From positions 1-29,117 of IMG/VR virus record IMGVR_UViG_3300025889_000680: 29,117 nt of DNA; one strand, 5' to 3'. Of the stretch, positions 1 through 8,381 are shown piece by piece. Positions within the stretch are counted from its first letter, which is position 1. Each line of letters starts with the position of its first letter. Source of the DNA: a virus. The translations under genes were made by a program, and so were the position numbers. Below the pieces are notes generated by a model that did not search any database, was not told the origin of the DNA, and worked only from the letters and a program-made list of their open reading frames with translations.

Positions 1-657
1 GAAGAGCTTCGAATCATAGAACTTGCAGAATTAAAAAAGAAACTCGCAGACGAACAACAAAAAATCGAAGAAAAGCTTCAAAAAGAGAAAGAGCAAAAAG
101 ATAAAGAAGCATTAAATCAGTATATAGCACTTCAAAAAGTACGAATCCAAGCGGTAACGGATATATTCGCGTATGGGCTACAACTAGCGACCGAATCCGG
201 AAACAAAAACAAAGAGTTGATAAATGTTCTCTTTCGAGCGAATCAGGCGGCGAGCCTTGCAAACATCGCAATGTCAACCGCCGAAGCCATAGCTGGCGCG
301 CCCGCTCAATATGGACCGCTCGCCCCACTCGCAATCCCCGCAATCGTCGCGAGCGGAGCGGTGCAGGCGGGAGTCGTATTGGCACAAAAACCCCCGCTCC
401 ATATGGGCGGTATGGTTCAACCGCTCGCACCAGACGAACAACAACGAACACTCCTCACCGGGGAATCAGTTTTAGACCGAGCCACCACACGTCGTCTCGG
501 CGAGAATGGGATTCGCGATCTTCAAAATGGAAAATCGATGTCGAATGTTATTGTGATGAATCCCTTTAAACATTTAGACCGATATAATCGCTCGGCGTTA
601 CGAAATCAAAATTCAGCATTCGCACAATTGCAACCAACGAAGAGAAGTCGTTATTAG
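1..657 (+). CDS. Tail tape measure protein, C-terminal part (truncated by window start)
   Basis: The reading frame is open from the first base and ends at TAG 655-657, giving 218 residues. It matches the C-terminus of the complete tape measure gene at 26176-28179, with about three substitutions (Y/F, E/D and G/A). It starts in a charged coiled coil (EELRIIELAELKKK), then has an Ala-rich hydrophobic stretch, and ends with the GGMVQPLAPDEQQRTLLTGE and LDRATTRRLGENG segments that are common at the ends of phage tape measure proteins. Any internal ATG, such as 217, is not the true start. This is the second copy of the locus, so it belongs to a neighbouring genome unit or a variant strain joined in the assembly. 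Confidence 0.9.
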   Translation, partial: EELRIIELAELKKKLADEQQKIEEKLQKEKEQKDKEALNQYIALQKVRIQAVTDIFAYGLQLATESGNKNKELINVLFRANQAASLANIAMSTAEAIAGAPAQYGPLAPLAIPAIVASGAVQAGVVLAQKPPLHMGGMVQPLAPDEQQRTLLTGESVLDRATTRRLGENGIRDLQNGKSMSNVIVMNPFKHLDRYNRSALRNQNSAFAQLQPTKRSRY

Positions 658-663
658 AAAATA

Positions 664-691
664 ATCGCTATCCTTATCACTATCCTATCAC
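664..691 (+). repeat. Intergenic CTATCACTATC-type repeat, short form
   Basis: This G-poor tract (ATCGCTATCC...CTATCAC) lies between the tape measure stop and the fibre start at 706. It belongs to the dispersed family found in most late-gene junctions. The equivalent junction at 28180-28249 is exactly 22 bp longer, which is two 11-bp units. The gene after it has only a weak ribosome site (CGAGAA). Confidence 0.85.
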
Positions 692-705
692 ATTCGAGAA
701 AAAAC

Positions 706-3700
706 ATGGGAACAAACAAAACACCCAACACGATTCGCGGATTCCTTATTCCACACGATTTCGATTCCTCTTATTTATGGAATGCACAATCGACTTTTAC
801 GAATGCAGATACACAACCCGCTCAACCGATACCCGCCGGAGATTACGACCTCGGATTAACGGCGACCGGTACACACGACACAAACTCGCCTTATATCATC
901 CAGACACAAAGAGCCGGACATGTCGAACGAGCTTCTTTCGTGTGGAAAGAGGAAGGAGAGACTTCGTTTTATGGTTACGATGCTTCGAACGTCTTATCGC
1001 GATGGAATTCGATAATCGATGGAACGACGCTCGTTTTAAACGATAACGTTCTTTTGGACTCCATAGGGAACGACGATGGAACATCTTGTCTTTTGTATCA
1101 ATACAAAGAAAACACAGTCGGAAACACGCGAACGATAAAAGTCGCAAAACGAGACAAAAACGGAACAGTAACAACGACCGATTTATTTCAACAGACTTCG
1201 ACAAGCACCCCGACGTTATACGGTGGGTTATGTCGTCTTTCCGATGGTTCGATTCTAGCAGTATACATGAAAGCCACCGCGACAAATGCGAACCTCCAGA
1301 GCGCGCGGAGCTACGACAACGGCGGGACGTGGTATGTCGTTTCGAAAACGTGTCTTCCTACGGACATCGATATAGATGGAACGTTCGGACCAGGGAACAC
1401 CGGTGTCGAAATCAATCGAATACGAGTCGCAGAAAGTCGCGGCGAGATTCTTTTGATTATCGGAGCATATTCGCACAATACAAGCTTATCTTCGACCGAT
1501 ATAATCATTCAGAAAGTATCGACCGATAACGGATGTTCTTTCGTACATGTCGCGACGACCGATGGTTCGCTCCACTATTTTCGACCAGACCTTATAGTCA
1601 AAAATAATTCTTTTTGGTTAGGATATATCGCGGCGACGGGACGCGCAGAAATTATCGAAATGGAATCAGCGACAATCGAAATAGACACCGCTCTTCTCTT
1701 CGCACCCCCAGAGATAACCGACGAAATCGTCGCGGCCGGTCTTACAAGTGGACATTTCACAATCGGAGAGTTTTCGATGTGGACGAACGAGACCGGGAGA
1801 ATCTTCGCAGTCTTCTTCGACGCAAGCTCGCAAGAGTTATTTTTTATGCTACAAAGCGACGACGCGAAGACATGGTATTACACCGGCGGAAATCCCTTAT
1901 CGAATCGAAAGGAAGCTTCGCAAATCTACAACATCGATGACACAAATAGTCGCCCTTCGATTATCGCCGGCTGTAATGCGCGAGGAATAAATCAGCTTTT
2001 CCACAACTACGAAGCGGTAGGAACGCGCGACAATGGGATTCACGTCTTCGAATTGGGAGGATGGACGACCGTATCTATGCCACCGGTCGTCGCGTATCCA
2101 GATTCGTTCGATTTCGGAGCATGGGATAGAACGTGGGTAGCATACGACAAACCAGATTCGACCGCCGAATATACCGCTTTCGGAACGGGAACAATCGCGG
2201 GTTTCGCACAATACGCGCAATTTACGACGACAATCGGTAATTATCGCTATGTTCGATCAGCGGCGATAACCACGACAAGCGATGAAGGAATCATCGTTCG
2301 AACGAGATTACAAGCGGTATTACAGGGACATTCGTTAAGCGGTCGCGGCGTAAAAATCACCACGACAAACAACGAGGTCGCCGCTTGGATTTCGTTAACC
2401 GGTGTCGTGATATACGACGAAGAAGGGAGTGCAACGATAGGAAGCTACAACTTCGACACGACAGATACGTTCGAACTTCTCATGTCTCTACATTCCAACA
2501 AAGTAAAAGCTTGGATTCTTACGAATGCAGATCAACCAGATAATAAGCGGTGGATAGAAGTCGCGAACGGTAATGTCGCGTCAACCGCGAGCAATCCGTC
2601 ACAGTATATTTATTTCGGACATATAACCCCCACGACCGGCGCGTTCGGAAATACGATAACAAGATGGTACGAAACACACTTCTCTTTTGGAAGTCGAACC
2701 GGAATACAGATAACCGACCAAAGCAATCCCGAAGACCTCAACGCGAGACAATACGCACCAAAGGGACAATACTTGTATCTTTCCGGTGGTGTCAAGATTT
2801 CCACCTTCGACGGGCCGGGATACGAAGGAGAGCAGTACACAATCAATCCAGATTCGACATATCCGATTCGACGCATATTCCACACGTCTTCGCCAACCCC
2901 CCGCCAAACATGGCGATCTTCGAACGAGACACAACAAACAATCGCGTTCTATTGGGATAAAACACTTCAATCGAACGCAAATTCCGATTTAGGAAGCGAT
3001 TCTATCGGTGTGTATCTTGGAAATATAAACTTTCGAACGTTCGATGTCGAGATATACGACACGACCTCGACATCGTGGGTTAACGTTGCGAGCGTAAACA
3101 ATAAAATCGCCGGTTCGACGTGGGAACGGAACGGTAATACAATCAGATCAACGAACGCCGCCGCGACCGGCGTATATGTCTCACCGGATGAATGTAAAGG
3201 CTATTCGTTCGACATGGGCGGCGGTATTGTTCGCAAAATAAAGGGAAACACCGCCGGTTATCTCAACAACACCACGACATCGAAAAGAGCGGTTATTTTC
3301 TTGGAAGATTTCGCGAATAGCGACCCAACGACAATCGCCACCGGTTATCTCATTCCCGATCAGATATGTACACTCATTCATCGCGAAGGAGCGACTGCCG
3401 GAGCTGCGATTCGAATCGTTATCGATGCACAAGACACCGCCGCCGGCTATTTCCAGATTGGTTCGTTTCTTGCCGGTGCATTCGTTGCGCCTCAACAGTA
3501 TTCGAACGGTCGAACGATAACATACACGCCCGGAATCGACACAAGCGAATCGACCGACGGCGTACTTCGTACCGTAAAGAATCACGATGGATACAGACAG
3601 ATTCGAATCGCATGGACGACCGGAATCGACATGTCAGAGATATACGATAATGTTACCAGTGCAGACTATTACAAGGCAACGACGAACGCCGGTTCCCTTC

Positions 3701-3951
3701 CTATTTCGGTCCCCGCAGACACACCGCTTTTCTTATTGGGAACGTTGAGACGACTAGACGGAAGCATGAAACCACTTGTATATCTTCCGAACATCGATGT
3801 CACATTCAAGACAACAACTTTTATCAATCGACGAGACGAGCTTCTTTATTCAGTAATCGAAGGGGACATTTCAATCGAACATGTAGTCGGAGACGAAAAC
3901 GAATCCGAAGTTTTTCGCGTTTCGACCATAAATCTTCGCGAAATTATATAA
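706..3951 (+). CDS. Large tail fibre / receptor-binding protein with Asp-box (sialidase-like) repeats
   Basis: The product is 1081 aa. Two Asp-box (BNR) motifs of the S-x-D-x-G-x-[ST]-[WF] type are visible: SYDNGGTW near residue 205 and STDNGCSF near residue 270. A degenerate one (SDDAKTW) lies near residue 388. These suggest an N-terminal beta-propeller of the sialidase-like fold. The middle part (about 460-690) is beta-rich, with a pattern suggestive of a lectin/laminin-G-like sandwich (inference). It sits directly after the tape measure gene and before the hub gene, the tail-tip position. In siphophages such proteins bind, and sometimes cleave, surface glycans. I cannot identify catalytic residues, so enzyme activity is open. 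A second copy of its first 289 codons at 28250-29117 differs at 11 residues. Confidence 0.7.
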   Translation: MGTNKTPNTIRGFLIPHDFDSSYLWNAQSTFTNADTQPAQPIPAGDYDLGLTATGTHDTNSPYIIQTQRAGHVERASFVWKEEGETSFYGYDASNVLSRWNSIIDGTTLVLNDNVLLDSIGNDDGTSCLLYQYKENTVGNTRTIKVAKRDKNGTVTTTDLFQQTSTSTPTLYGGLCRLSDGSILAVYMKATATNANLQSARSYDNGGTWYVVSKTCLPTDIDIDGTFGPGNTGVEINRIRVAESRGEILLIIGAYSHNTSLSSTDIIIQKVSTDNGCSFVHVATTDGSLHYFRPDLIVKNNSFWLGYIAATGRAEIIEMESATIEIDTALLFAPPEITDEIVAAGLTSGHFTIGEFSMWTNETGRIFAVFFDASSQELFFMLQSDDAKTWYYTGGNPLSNRKEASQIYNIDDTNSRPSIIAGCNARGINQLFHNYEAVGTRDNGIHVFELGGWTTVSMPPVVAYPDSFDFGAWDRTWVAYDKPDSTAEYTAFGTGTIAGFAQYAQFTTTIGNYRYVRSAAITTTSDEGIIVRTRLQAVLQGHSLSGRGVKITTTNNEVAAWISLTGVVIYDEEGSATIGSYNFDTTDTFELLMSLHSNKVKAWILTNADQPDNKRWIEVANGNVASTASNPSQYIYFGHITPTTGAFGNTITRWYETHFSFGSRTGIQITDQSNPEDLNARQYAPKGQYLYLSGGVKISTFDGPGYEGEQYTINPDSTYPIRRIFHTSSPTPRQTWRSSNETQQTIAFYWDKTLQSNANSDLGSDSIGVYLGNINFRTFDVEIYDTTSTSWVNVASVNNKIAGSTWERNGNTIRSTNAAATGVYVSPDECKGYSFDMGGGIVRKIKGNTAGYLNNTTTSKRAVIFLEDFANSDPTTIATGYLIPDQICTLIHREGATAGAAIRIVIDAQDTAAGYFQIGSFLAGAFVAPQQYSNGRTITYTPGIDTSESTDGVLRTVKNHDGYRQIRIAWTTGIDMSEIYDNVTSADYYKATTNAGSLPISVPADTPLFLLGTLRRLDGSMKPLVYLPNIDVTFKTTTFINRRDELLYSVIEGDISIEHVVGDENESEVFRVSTINLREII

Positions 3952-3964
3952 GCTCCATTCGAAA

Positions 3965-3997
3965 ATCGCTATCCTATCACTATCCTATCACCGTCAC
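3965..3997 (+). repeat. Intergenic CTATCACTATC-type repeat
   Basis: The form is ATCGCTATCC then CTATCAC units, ending CACCGTCAC. It occupies most of the gap between the fibre stop (3951) and the hub start (4008). No Shine-Dalgarno sequence is evident; the start is preceded by GATATAAAAT. Confidence 0.85.
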
Positions 3998-4007
3998 GAT
4001 ATAAAAT

Positions 4008-5648
4008 ATGCAGTACTCACAAACAGATTACGAAAACGCCGAGCTTGTCTTCTTATTGGAAATCGATTGGTTCGGATACATACATCGATTCTCTACAAAG
4101 CCTATCGTCTTCGATGGAAACGAATACGGAGGAAGCATGTCCGAGATTACGTTCGAAGAATCGACCGACGACATAGGAATAAACCCAGAGTCGAACATCG
4201 CGTCTATCGCCCTACATTTCGACGGATACAACATGGTCGAAGAGTATCGCAAGGGACGAACATTGGAAGGTCAAAAAGCGACGTTATCTTATGTTCTCAC
4301 AAAAGAAGATCAGCTCTACTCAACACACGCGATTATCGTTCTTTCCGGTCTCATACAAGAGCCGATAATCGCAGACCCCGAAGAACCAGTGTCTTTCGTT
4401 GCTTTCTCAATCGAACAAAAAGAGTACGACATCGAAACACCGGTAATCCCACCGCGAGCAATCATAACCGATTCGAAATTTCCTTATTCAGACGAAAATG
4501 CAATCGGGAAACGATACCCGCTTGTAATCGGTGAACCCGGAAAGACGAGAAAAGGCGGTGCGATAACCCAACTCTATTCGACACCGGCCTATAACTACAA
4601 AAAAGACAACGTGGGAAGCCCAACACACGAAGTTAGATACGTTATCGCGTATCATTCATGTTTTGGTGAAAACGTGACGATTTCCGATAATGTAACCGCA
4701 CCTTTAACGCGTACAATCGAAGCGGCGGTCGATGCAGAGGGACAAAGATATTCGTACATCGATTTAAGCTTTTCTTCTCTTTTGTATCCCGGCGCGACGA
4801 GCTTATCGAACAACGCCGCACACCCCGACGAATTTTGGATAACATGGTCGGACGGCGGCGGGATGAAATCACCGTATCGCGACGAAGTGCTTTCGGGAGG
4901 CGGAGACGTGGTTCGATGGCTATTGAGTCGAACAAATGCAGAAATCGACGACGGAGCGTTCGCGAACATTTCGCCGATTCTCAACGATTATCGATTCGCG
5001 GGATTCGTAAACGACGACACGACCGCCGCTTCGATGCTTTCCGACCATATTCTTCCTTTTTTGCCGATCCAGATAAAATCCGGTCCGAAGGGACTTCGAC
5101 CCATATTGCACCAATACATCGCGATTCAACATGTACAACCGATTACACATGTAATCGCCGATAAAGGAGATTGGATTCGAATCTCACCGCTAGAGACCAA
5201 AACGAACACGTCAGAGATATACAACGCGGTTCGAATAAACTTCGCTTGGAATGGGCAGACCGATTCGTTCTTTCATGCCTTATACATGGGACCGAACGCG
5301 GAAGACAACGACCTTTCGAAAAACAATCTTTATTCTTCGACAAGTGCGAATCGATATGGAATCAGCGAGGAATCATTCGACGCGATGTTTATTTATGAAA
5401 TCGGAACGGCCGCAAGAGTCGCGGGAGATTTCATTCGAAGAAAGTCTTTTCCACAAAGATTCCTTCGATTCGCCGCTTCGAAAGAATATGGATTTTTGCA
5501 GCTTGGAGATATAATCGAATTGACAAGTGATTCTTTATTCATGGATAGACAAAAATGTTCGGTCGTTTCGAAAATATGGGACGTTTCGGAATGGATTTTT
5601 GTACTTATGTTCGAAGATTCCCCGCTCCACACAGACCGCACGTTCTAA
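4008..5648 (+). CDS. Tail hub / tail tip (baseplate-like) structural protein
   Basis: The product is 546 aa, with no signal peptide or membrane segment. The motif GKRYPLVIGEPGK near residue 167-179 resembles the G-K/T-x-Y-P-x-V-x-G segment of phage tail hub proteins. The N-terminal part (VFLLEIDWFGYIHRFST) is beta-rich, as in tail tip proteins that begin with a strand-rich ring domain. Its place after the tape measure and fibre genes and before the lysis genes supports a tail-tip role. I cannot assign a precise family. The gene lies between two copies of the intergenic repeat and lacks a clear Shine-Dalgarno sequence. Confidence 0.6.
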   Translation: MQYSQTDYENAELVFLLEIDWFGYIHRFSTKPIVFDGNEYGGSMSEITFEESTDDIGINPESNIASIALHFDGYNMVEEYRKGRTLEGQKATLSYVLTKEDQLYSTHAIIVLSGLIQEPIIADPEEPVSFVAFSIEQKEYDIETPVIPPRAIITDSKFPYSDENAIGKRYPLVIGEPGKTRKGGAITQLYSTPAYNYKKDNVGSPTHEVRYVIAYHSCFGENVTISDNVTAPLTRTIEAAVDAEGQRYSYIDLSFSSLLYPGATSLSNNAAHPDEFWITWSDGGGMKSPYRDEVLSGGGDVVRWLLSRTNAEIDDGAFANISPILNDYRFAGFVNDDTTAASMLSDHILPFLPIQIKSGPKGLRPILHQYIAIQHVQPITHVIADKGDWIRISPLETKTNTSEIYNAVRINFAWNGQTDSFFHALYMGPNAEDNDLSKNNLYSSTSANRYGISEESFDAMFIYEIGTAARVAGDFIRRKSFPQRFLRFAASKEYGFLQLGDIIELTSDSLFMDRQKCSVVSKIWDVSEWIFVLMFEDSPLHTDRTF

Positions 5649-5692
5649 ATCGCTATCCTATCACTATCCTATCACCATCACTATCCTATCAC
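5649..5692 (+). repeat. Intergenic CTATCACTATC-type repeat
   Basis: It begins right after the hub gene stop codon and runs as ATCGCTATCC-TATCACTATCC-TATCACCATCAC-TATCCTATCAC, about four units. It is followed by TCGAGAAAAGACC and the ATG at 5707. Confidence 0.88.
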
Positions 5693-5706
5693 GTCGAGAA
5701 AAGACC

Positions 5707-6309
5707 ATGCAGATCAACGTCACAGAATACGAACCGCACTTGTTAGATTATGTTCGTAAACATGGATATAAAGTATTCACAAAGGGAGAATACAACCTAA
5801 ACATTATCGGCGTTCGAAATCTATCGTCCAAAAGAAGCGACCTATTCGACGACAAGATTTATATTATTTTCAAGAAAAACCAAGCATGGCACGAATATAT
5901 CGCACCCATAACCACCGACCCGGGCCGATACTACCTAACCGCCACCGATTATCGACAAGATGGCGTCGCGATAATGGTACACCCTCAACAATGTCTTGGT
6001 GCTTATAAAATCGGGCCACATGGGCGAACCAGATACACCGCATTACGACAAGAAAAACCGATAATGATATGGAGAGACAATAACCACGACGAACATTTAG
6101 ATTATGATTCGAAGATATACGAAGGGATTTTTCATGTCAATATACATCGCAGCTCCACACATCCAAACGGGACGAAAATCGTCCATAAGTGGAGCGCGGG
6201 ATGTCAAGTATTTCAACACATAGACGATTTCGACATTTTTATGTCTTTATGCTATAAAGCCAAAGAAATCTACGGCGACACCTTCACATATACACTTCTC
6301 GCACAATAA
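5707..6309 (+). CDS. L,D-transpeptidase-like (YkuD-type) protein, probable endolysin or cell-wall enzyme
   Basis: The product is 200 aa. The catalytic signature is visible: a His in VNIHRSS near residue 147 and the Cys motif WSAGCQVF near residue 162-169. This matches the H...S-x-G-C arrangement of YkuD-type L,D-transpeptidase folds, which act on meso-diaminopimelate peptides of peptidoglycan. There is no signal peptide, so if it is lytic it would need the holin encoded 14 bp downstream. I chose the ATG at 5707 because it follows the intergenic repeat. An upstream in-frame start at 5527 would overlap the hub gene by 122 bp and extend the protein through the repeat. Whether it cuts or only remodels peptidoglycan cannot be told from sequence. 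Confidence 0.72.
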   Translation: MQINVTEYEPHLLDYVRKHGYKVFTKGEYNLNIIGVRNLSSKRSDLFDDKIYIIFKKNQAWHEYIAPITTDPGRYYLTATDYRQDGVAIMVHPQQCLGAYKIGPHGRTRYTALRQEKPIMIWRDNNHDEHLDYDSKIYEGIFHVNIHRSSTHPNGTKIVHKWSAGCQVFQHIDDFDIFMSLCYKAKEIYGDTFTYTLLAQ

Positions 6310-6323
6310 CAGGAGTCGCAACA

Positions 6324-6683
6324 ATGGACGCAAGCACCTACCACGATTTATTAGTCAACCTAGCCACAAACAGTCCCTTTTTGGCATGGATGATTTATTC
6401 ATACACACAGACACAAAAAGACCTTAAAGAGACCCGCGAACAATCCAGAGCAGATAACGAGCGACTTCGACACGAAGCAAGAGCAGAAGAGACCGAAATC
6501 AGAGCCAGATTCGAAAAAGTTATCGCAGACCTCACACAAGACCGAAAACAAATCGTCGACGGATTCGCAACACGAATCGACGGTGTCGAACGAGGACAAA
6601 AAAAGCTCTTCGCAATTTTGGAACCGATGAAAGAGCAGATTATCGAATTGCGAGTGAAAGACAAGCTCGCCGGGAATGGTTGA
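6324..6683 (+). CDS. BhlA/UviB-like holin
   Basis: The product is 119 aa. One hydrophobic segment (SPFLAWMIYSYTQ, residues about 14-27) is followed by a long, highly charged helical region rich in Glu, Arg and Lys. That is the plan of the BhlA/UviB holin-like family: a single N-terminal membrane span and a cytoplasmic coiled coil. A good ribosome site (AGGAG) lies 8-9 nt upstream. It directly follows the cell-wall enzyme gene, which makes a lysis cassette. The membrane segment is short and only moderately hydrophobic, so pore formation is inferred. Confidence 0.65.
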   Translation: MDASTYHDLLVNLATNSPFLAWMIYSYTQTQKDLKETREQSRADNERLRHEARAEETEIRARFEKVIADLTQDRKQIVDGFATRIDGVERGQKKLFAILEPMKEQIIELRVKDKLAGNG

Positions 6684-6737
6684 GATAAAAATTTCGATTC
6701 TTTTGTGTTTTATTCTTCTTCTTTCGATTTATAGCAA

Positions 6738-6763
6738 ATAGCCCGCGTTTTTTCGTGGGCTAT
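6738..6763. terminator. Hairpin between convergent operons, possible terminator
   Basis: The arms ATAGCCCGC (6738-6746) and GTGGGCTAT (6755-6763) pair over 9 bp with one G-U, around a GTTTTTTC loop. It lies between the rightward lysis genes and the leftward exonuclease gene, where a two-way terminator is expected. The T run is in the loop rather than after the stem, so it is not a textbook intrinsic terminator. Confidence 0.5.
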
Positions 6764-6789
6764 CACTATCGTATCATTATCACCGTCAC
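6763..6789 (+). repeat. Intergenic CTATCACTATC-type repeat, overlaps the end of the exonuclease gene
   Basis: The tract TCACTATCGTATCATTATCACCGTCAC follows the hairpin and runs over the stop codon of the leftward gene at 6786. This is the only copy that lies at a convergent junction, and it reads in the same direction as all the others. Confidence 0.75.
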
Positions 6790-7349
6790 GACCGACCCAA
6801 CCACGACGCGAGCTTGTATCGAAAAAAGAAATATTGTCTTTTCCACCAGGTACAACGCCACAACAAAAAGAAGAGTCGTTCGGTATCTTCGCAATCGACA
6901 AGAGCAGAATGCGAGCCGATCTTCGACCAACCTAAATACAGACGAATCGAATCCAGAGAATAAGACCGGCAAAAAGGCAAATGTTCGCGAGCGAGAACAA
7001 CGGTGTCGATATATCGGCGGTCGATATAGGGATTGCAATTGTACAAATCCCATAACTCGCGAAGAAAACCCATATCGAAGGACGGGTTATGGCCTATTAT
7101 CGTGCAACCTTCGAGTATTCGAGCAGTCTTCATTGCAACGTCACACCCACGAATCGCGCCCGACCAGTCTTTCGGATTGTATCCGTTTATTTCCAGAGCT
7201 TTCGAATCAGCATATTCTAAACGCTCCGGTCGCACTTTTACATGGTATCGCTCGGATTCGGTGACGATTGCGATTTCGATTATTTCGTGTTTGTAGCAGT
7301 CAAGACCGGTCGTTTCGATGTCGACGACCGCATATTTTATATTTTTCAT
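6786..7349 (-). CDS. DnaQ-like 3'-5' exonuclease (DEDDh family)
   Basis: The product is 187 aa. The three exonuclease motifs are in order: Exo I VVDIETTGL (residues about 8-16), Exo II GHNPSFD (about 86-92) and Exo III HSALVDCEDT (about 148-157), which supplies the His and last Asp of the DEDDh set. Proteins of this family remove nucleotides from DNA or RNA 3' ends using two metal ions. The start ATG overlaps the stop of the upstream HTH gene (7346-7349, ATGA), so the two are translationally coupled on the minus strand. The C-terminus is Trp/Phe-rich (CTWWKRQYFFFRYK) and unlike the core family. Its placement with a regulator, away from the replication genes, is unusual. Confidence 0.85.
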   Translation of the reverse strand: MKNIKYAVVDIETTGLDCYKHEIIEIAIVTESERYHVKVRPERLEYADSKALEINGYNPKDWSGAIRGCDVAMKTARILEGCTIIGHNPSFDMGFLRELWDLYNCNPYIDRRYIDTVVLAREHLPFCRSYSLDSIRLYLGWSKIGSHSALVDCEDTERLFFLLWRCTWWKRQYFFFRYKLASWLGRS

Positions 7350-7729
7350 TGTTCGAAATCCTCACTTCCATATAATTCGACAAAATCGTTCAATTCAGAG
7401 AAAACTTTTTCGATGGGTTTATTCGTTGTGTCAGATACCCACCCCAGAAAATCAAAAAGGAGACGGAACGTGGGAGAGCCGCCGCCCTTATCCCATCGCG
7501 AAATGGTGTATTCGTGAATCCCAACTTCTTTCGCGAAATCCCGAATCGACATGTCTTTCGGTCGATGCTTCTTGTAAAACATTCCCCACCCGCGATTTTT
7601 TAATATGCGAACGTTATTCGCTTCTTCTTTCCTCTTATCGCGATGTTTTTTGGATTCTTCTTCGAACTTCTTTTGTCTTTCCTCATTCCAATCAGAAACC
7701 AACAAGTCGCGCCGGATTTCACGTCTCAT
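7346..7729 (-). CDS. HTH (Cro/CI-type) transcriptional regulator, candidate repressor
   Basis: The product is 127 aa from the ATG at 7729, which is preceded by AGAGGA about 10 nt upstream on the minus strand. A longer reading frame up to 7825 would start with a Cys/Trp-rich stretch and is less likely. Residues about 60-90 hold a helix-turn-helix (MSIRDFAKEVGIHEYTISRW). The N-terminal half is a strongly charged helix (EERQKKFEEESKKHRDKRK). There is no S24 peptidase tail, so SOS-type self-cleavage is not expected. It is divergent from the early operon that contains a second small HTH gene, an arrangement like a CI/Cro switch. Confidence 0.72.
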   Translation of the reverse strand: MRREIRRDLLVSDWNEERQKKFEEESKKHRDKRKEEANNVRILKNRGWGMFYKKHRPKDMSIRDFAKEVGIHEYTISRWDKGGGSPTFRLLFDFLGWVSDTTNKPIEKVFSELNDFVELYGSEDFEQ

Positions 7730-7834
7730 TCTTTTTTTTCCTCTTTTTGTTGTGTATTGCTTTACAAAATAAATCTTTTGATATACAAAAGGAAGACAAC
7801 ACCACCACAACAAACAACAACACAAGGAGTCGAC
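7730..7834. promoter_or_regulatory. Divergent control region between the leftward and rightward operons
   Basis: These 105 bp separate the two HTH-bearing operons. At 7775-7791 lies a perfect palindrome CTTTTG-ATATA-CAAAAG, a good candidate operator. A weak rightward promoter could be TTGCTT (7757-7762) with GATATA 17 bp on. The right part (7795-7823) is CAA-rich and G-poor, probably an unstructured leader ending in AAGGAG for the first rightward gene. Confidence 0.55.
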
Positions 7835-7957
7835 ATGGAAGAAATTATCTTCGTTTCAAATTATATCGTAAAACCAACACTTTTCGCCATTATGATTCTC
7901 TCTATTTTTGGAGCGGCTATCGTAATGTACACAACAACAACAACAAAAGGAGAATAG
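7835..7957 (+). CDS. Small single-span membrane protein (40 aa), first gene of the early operon
   Basis: The ATG at 7835 follows a strong AAGGAG with good spacing. The product has a hydrophobic segment (PTLFAIMILSIFGAAIVMY, residues about 14-32) and a Thr-rich tail ending in KGE. The last codons (AAA GGA GAA TAG) are also the ribosome site of the next gene, 3 bp downstream. I do not recognise a family. As the first gene after the switch region it would be made early. Confidence 0.6.
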   Translation: MEEIIFVSNYIVKPTLFAIMILSIFGAAIVMYTTTTTKGE

Positions 7958-7960
7958 ACC

Positions 7961-8377
7961 ATGAAAACAACAACATTCGCGAATCTATACGACGAATACG
8001 AATCCCAAAGACAAGACGAGCTTCGATTCCTAGCAGAAGAGCAAGAGATTCGAACACCATACAAACCACCACAAAAGGAGAATAAGACAATGAATAAATA
8101 CATCATTATCCACTACAAAACCGGATACACGACCGTATACAAGCGAAATGTTTTGGTCGTACATGAAATACTAGACCAAAAAGACACAATCGAAGAGATA
8201 TGGGAAGCAGAAAGCGACAAGAGCTTCGAACACGAAGAAGAAATCGCGGTTCTCTTTTTGGCGAGCGGTTCGATTCGACTTTTTGCAACGAAAGAAGCCG
8301 CTCTTATCGATTATCTTATCGTCGATTTCGATATAGTCGAAGATTGCTATTTCGCACAATACTACAAAGGAGAATAA
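7961..8377 (+). CDS. Unknown early protein, 138 aa, with an internal start at 8090 (95 aa)
   Basis: The full frame encodes 138 aa of unrecognised family. At 8073-8092 the gene contains the same leader found before its neighbours (ACAAAAGGAGAATAAGACAATG), so a second product of 95 aa starting MNKYIIIHYKTGY at 8090 is likely. The flanking genes end in KGE followed by a stop, encoded by this very leader. Here the leader is read one base out of phase, as QKENKT, with no stop. The first 43 codons therefore look like a former separate small gene fused by a one-base indel. The C-terminal part is acidic, with alternating hydrophobic strands. Confidence 0.65.
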   Translation: MKTTTFANLYDEYESQRQDELRFLAEEQEIRTPYKPPQKENKTMNKYIIIHYKTGYTTVYKRNVLVVHEILDQKDTIEEIWEAESDKSFEHEEEIAVLFLASGSIRLFATKEAALIDYLIVDFDIVEDCYFAQYYKGE

Positions 8378-8381
8378 GAGC

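Larger units (their letters stand above)
1..1573 (+). repeat. Diverged long direct repeat, left copy
   Basis: Bases 1-657 align to 27523-28179 without gaps, and 706-1573 align to 28250-29117 without gaps. The junction between them is 48 bp here and 70 bp in the right copy. I count roughly 33 differences in the 868-bp part and about 36 in the 657-bp part, so identity is about 95-96%. All coding differences are substitutions, which is not the pattern of random indel sequencing error. The period between copies is 27,522-27,544 bp, which fits one phage genome length. Confidence 0.93.

Noticed and set aside
664-691. Tandem short repeats as a CRISPR array
   Set aside because: Units are 11 bp without spacers, dispersed over many junctions, and no cas genes are present.
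1-1573. Exact terminal redundancy of a closed phage genome
   Set aside because: The copies differ at about 4-5% of positions and by 22 bp in the junction, so they are not the same molecule's ends.
706-3951. Diversity-generating retroelement acting on the fibre gene
   Set aside because: No reverse transcriptase or template repeat is visible, and the differences are not confined to adenines.
5527-5706. Upstream extension of the cell-wall enzyme gene to 5527
   Set aside because: It would overlap the hub gene and translate the intergenic repeat; the ATG at 5707 fits the junction pattern.
6738-6763. Textbook intrinsic terminator
   Set aside because: The T run is in the loop and not after the stem; kept only as a possible hairpin terminator.
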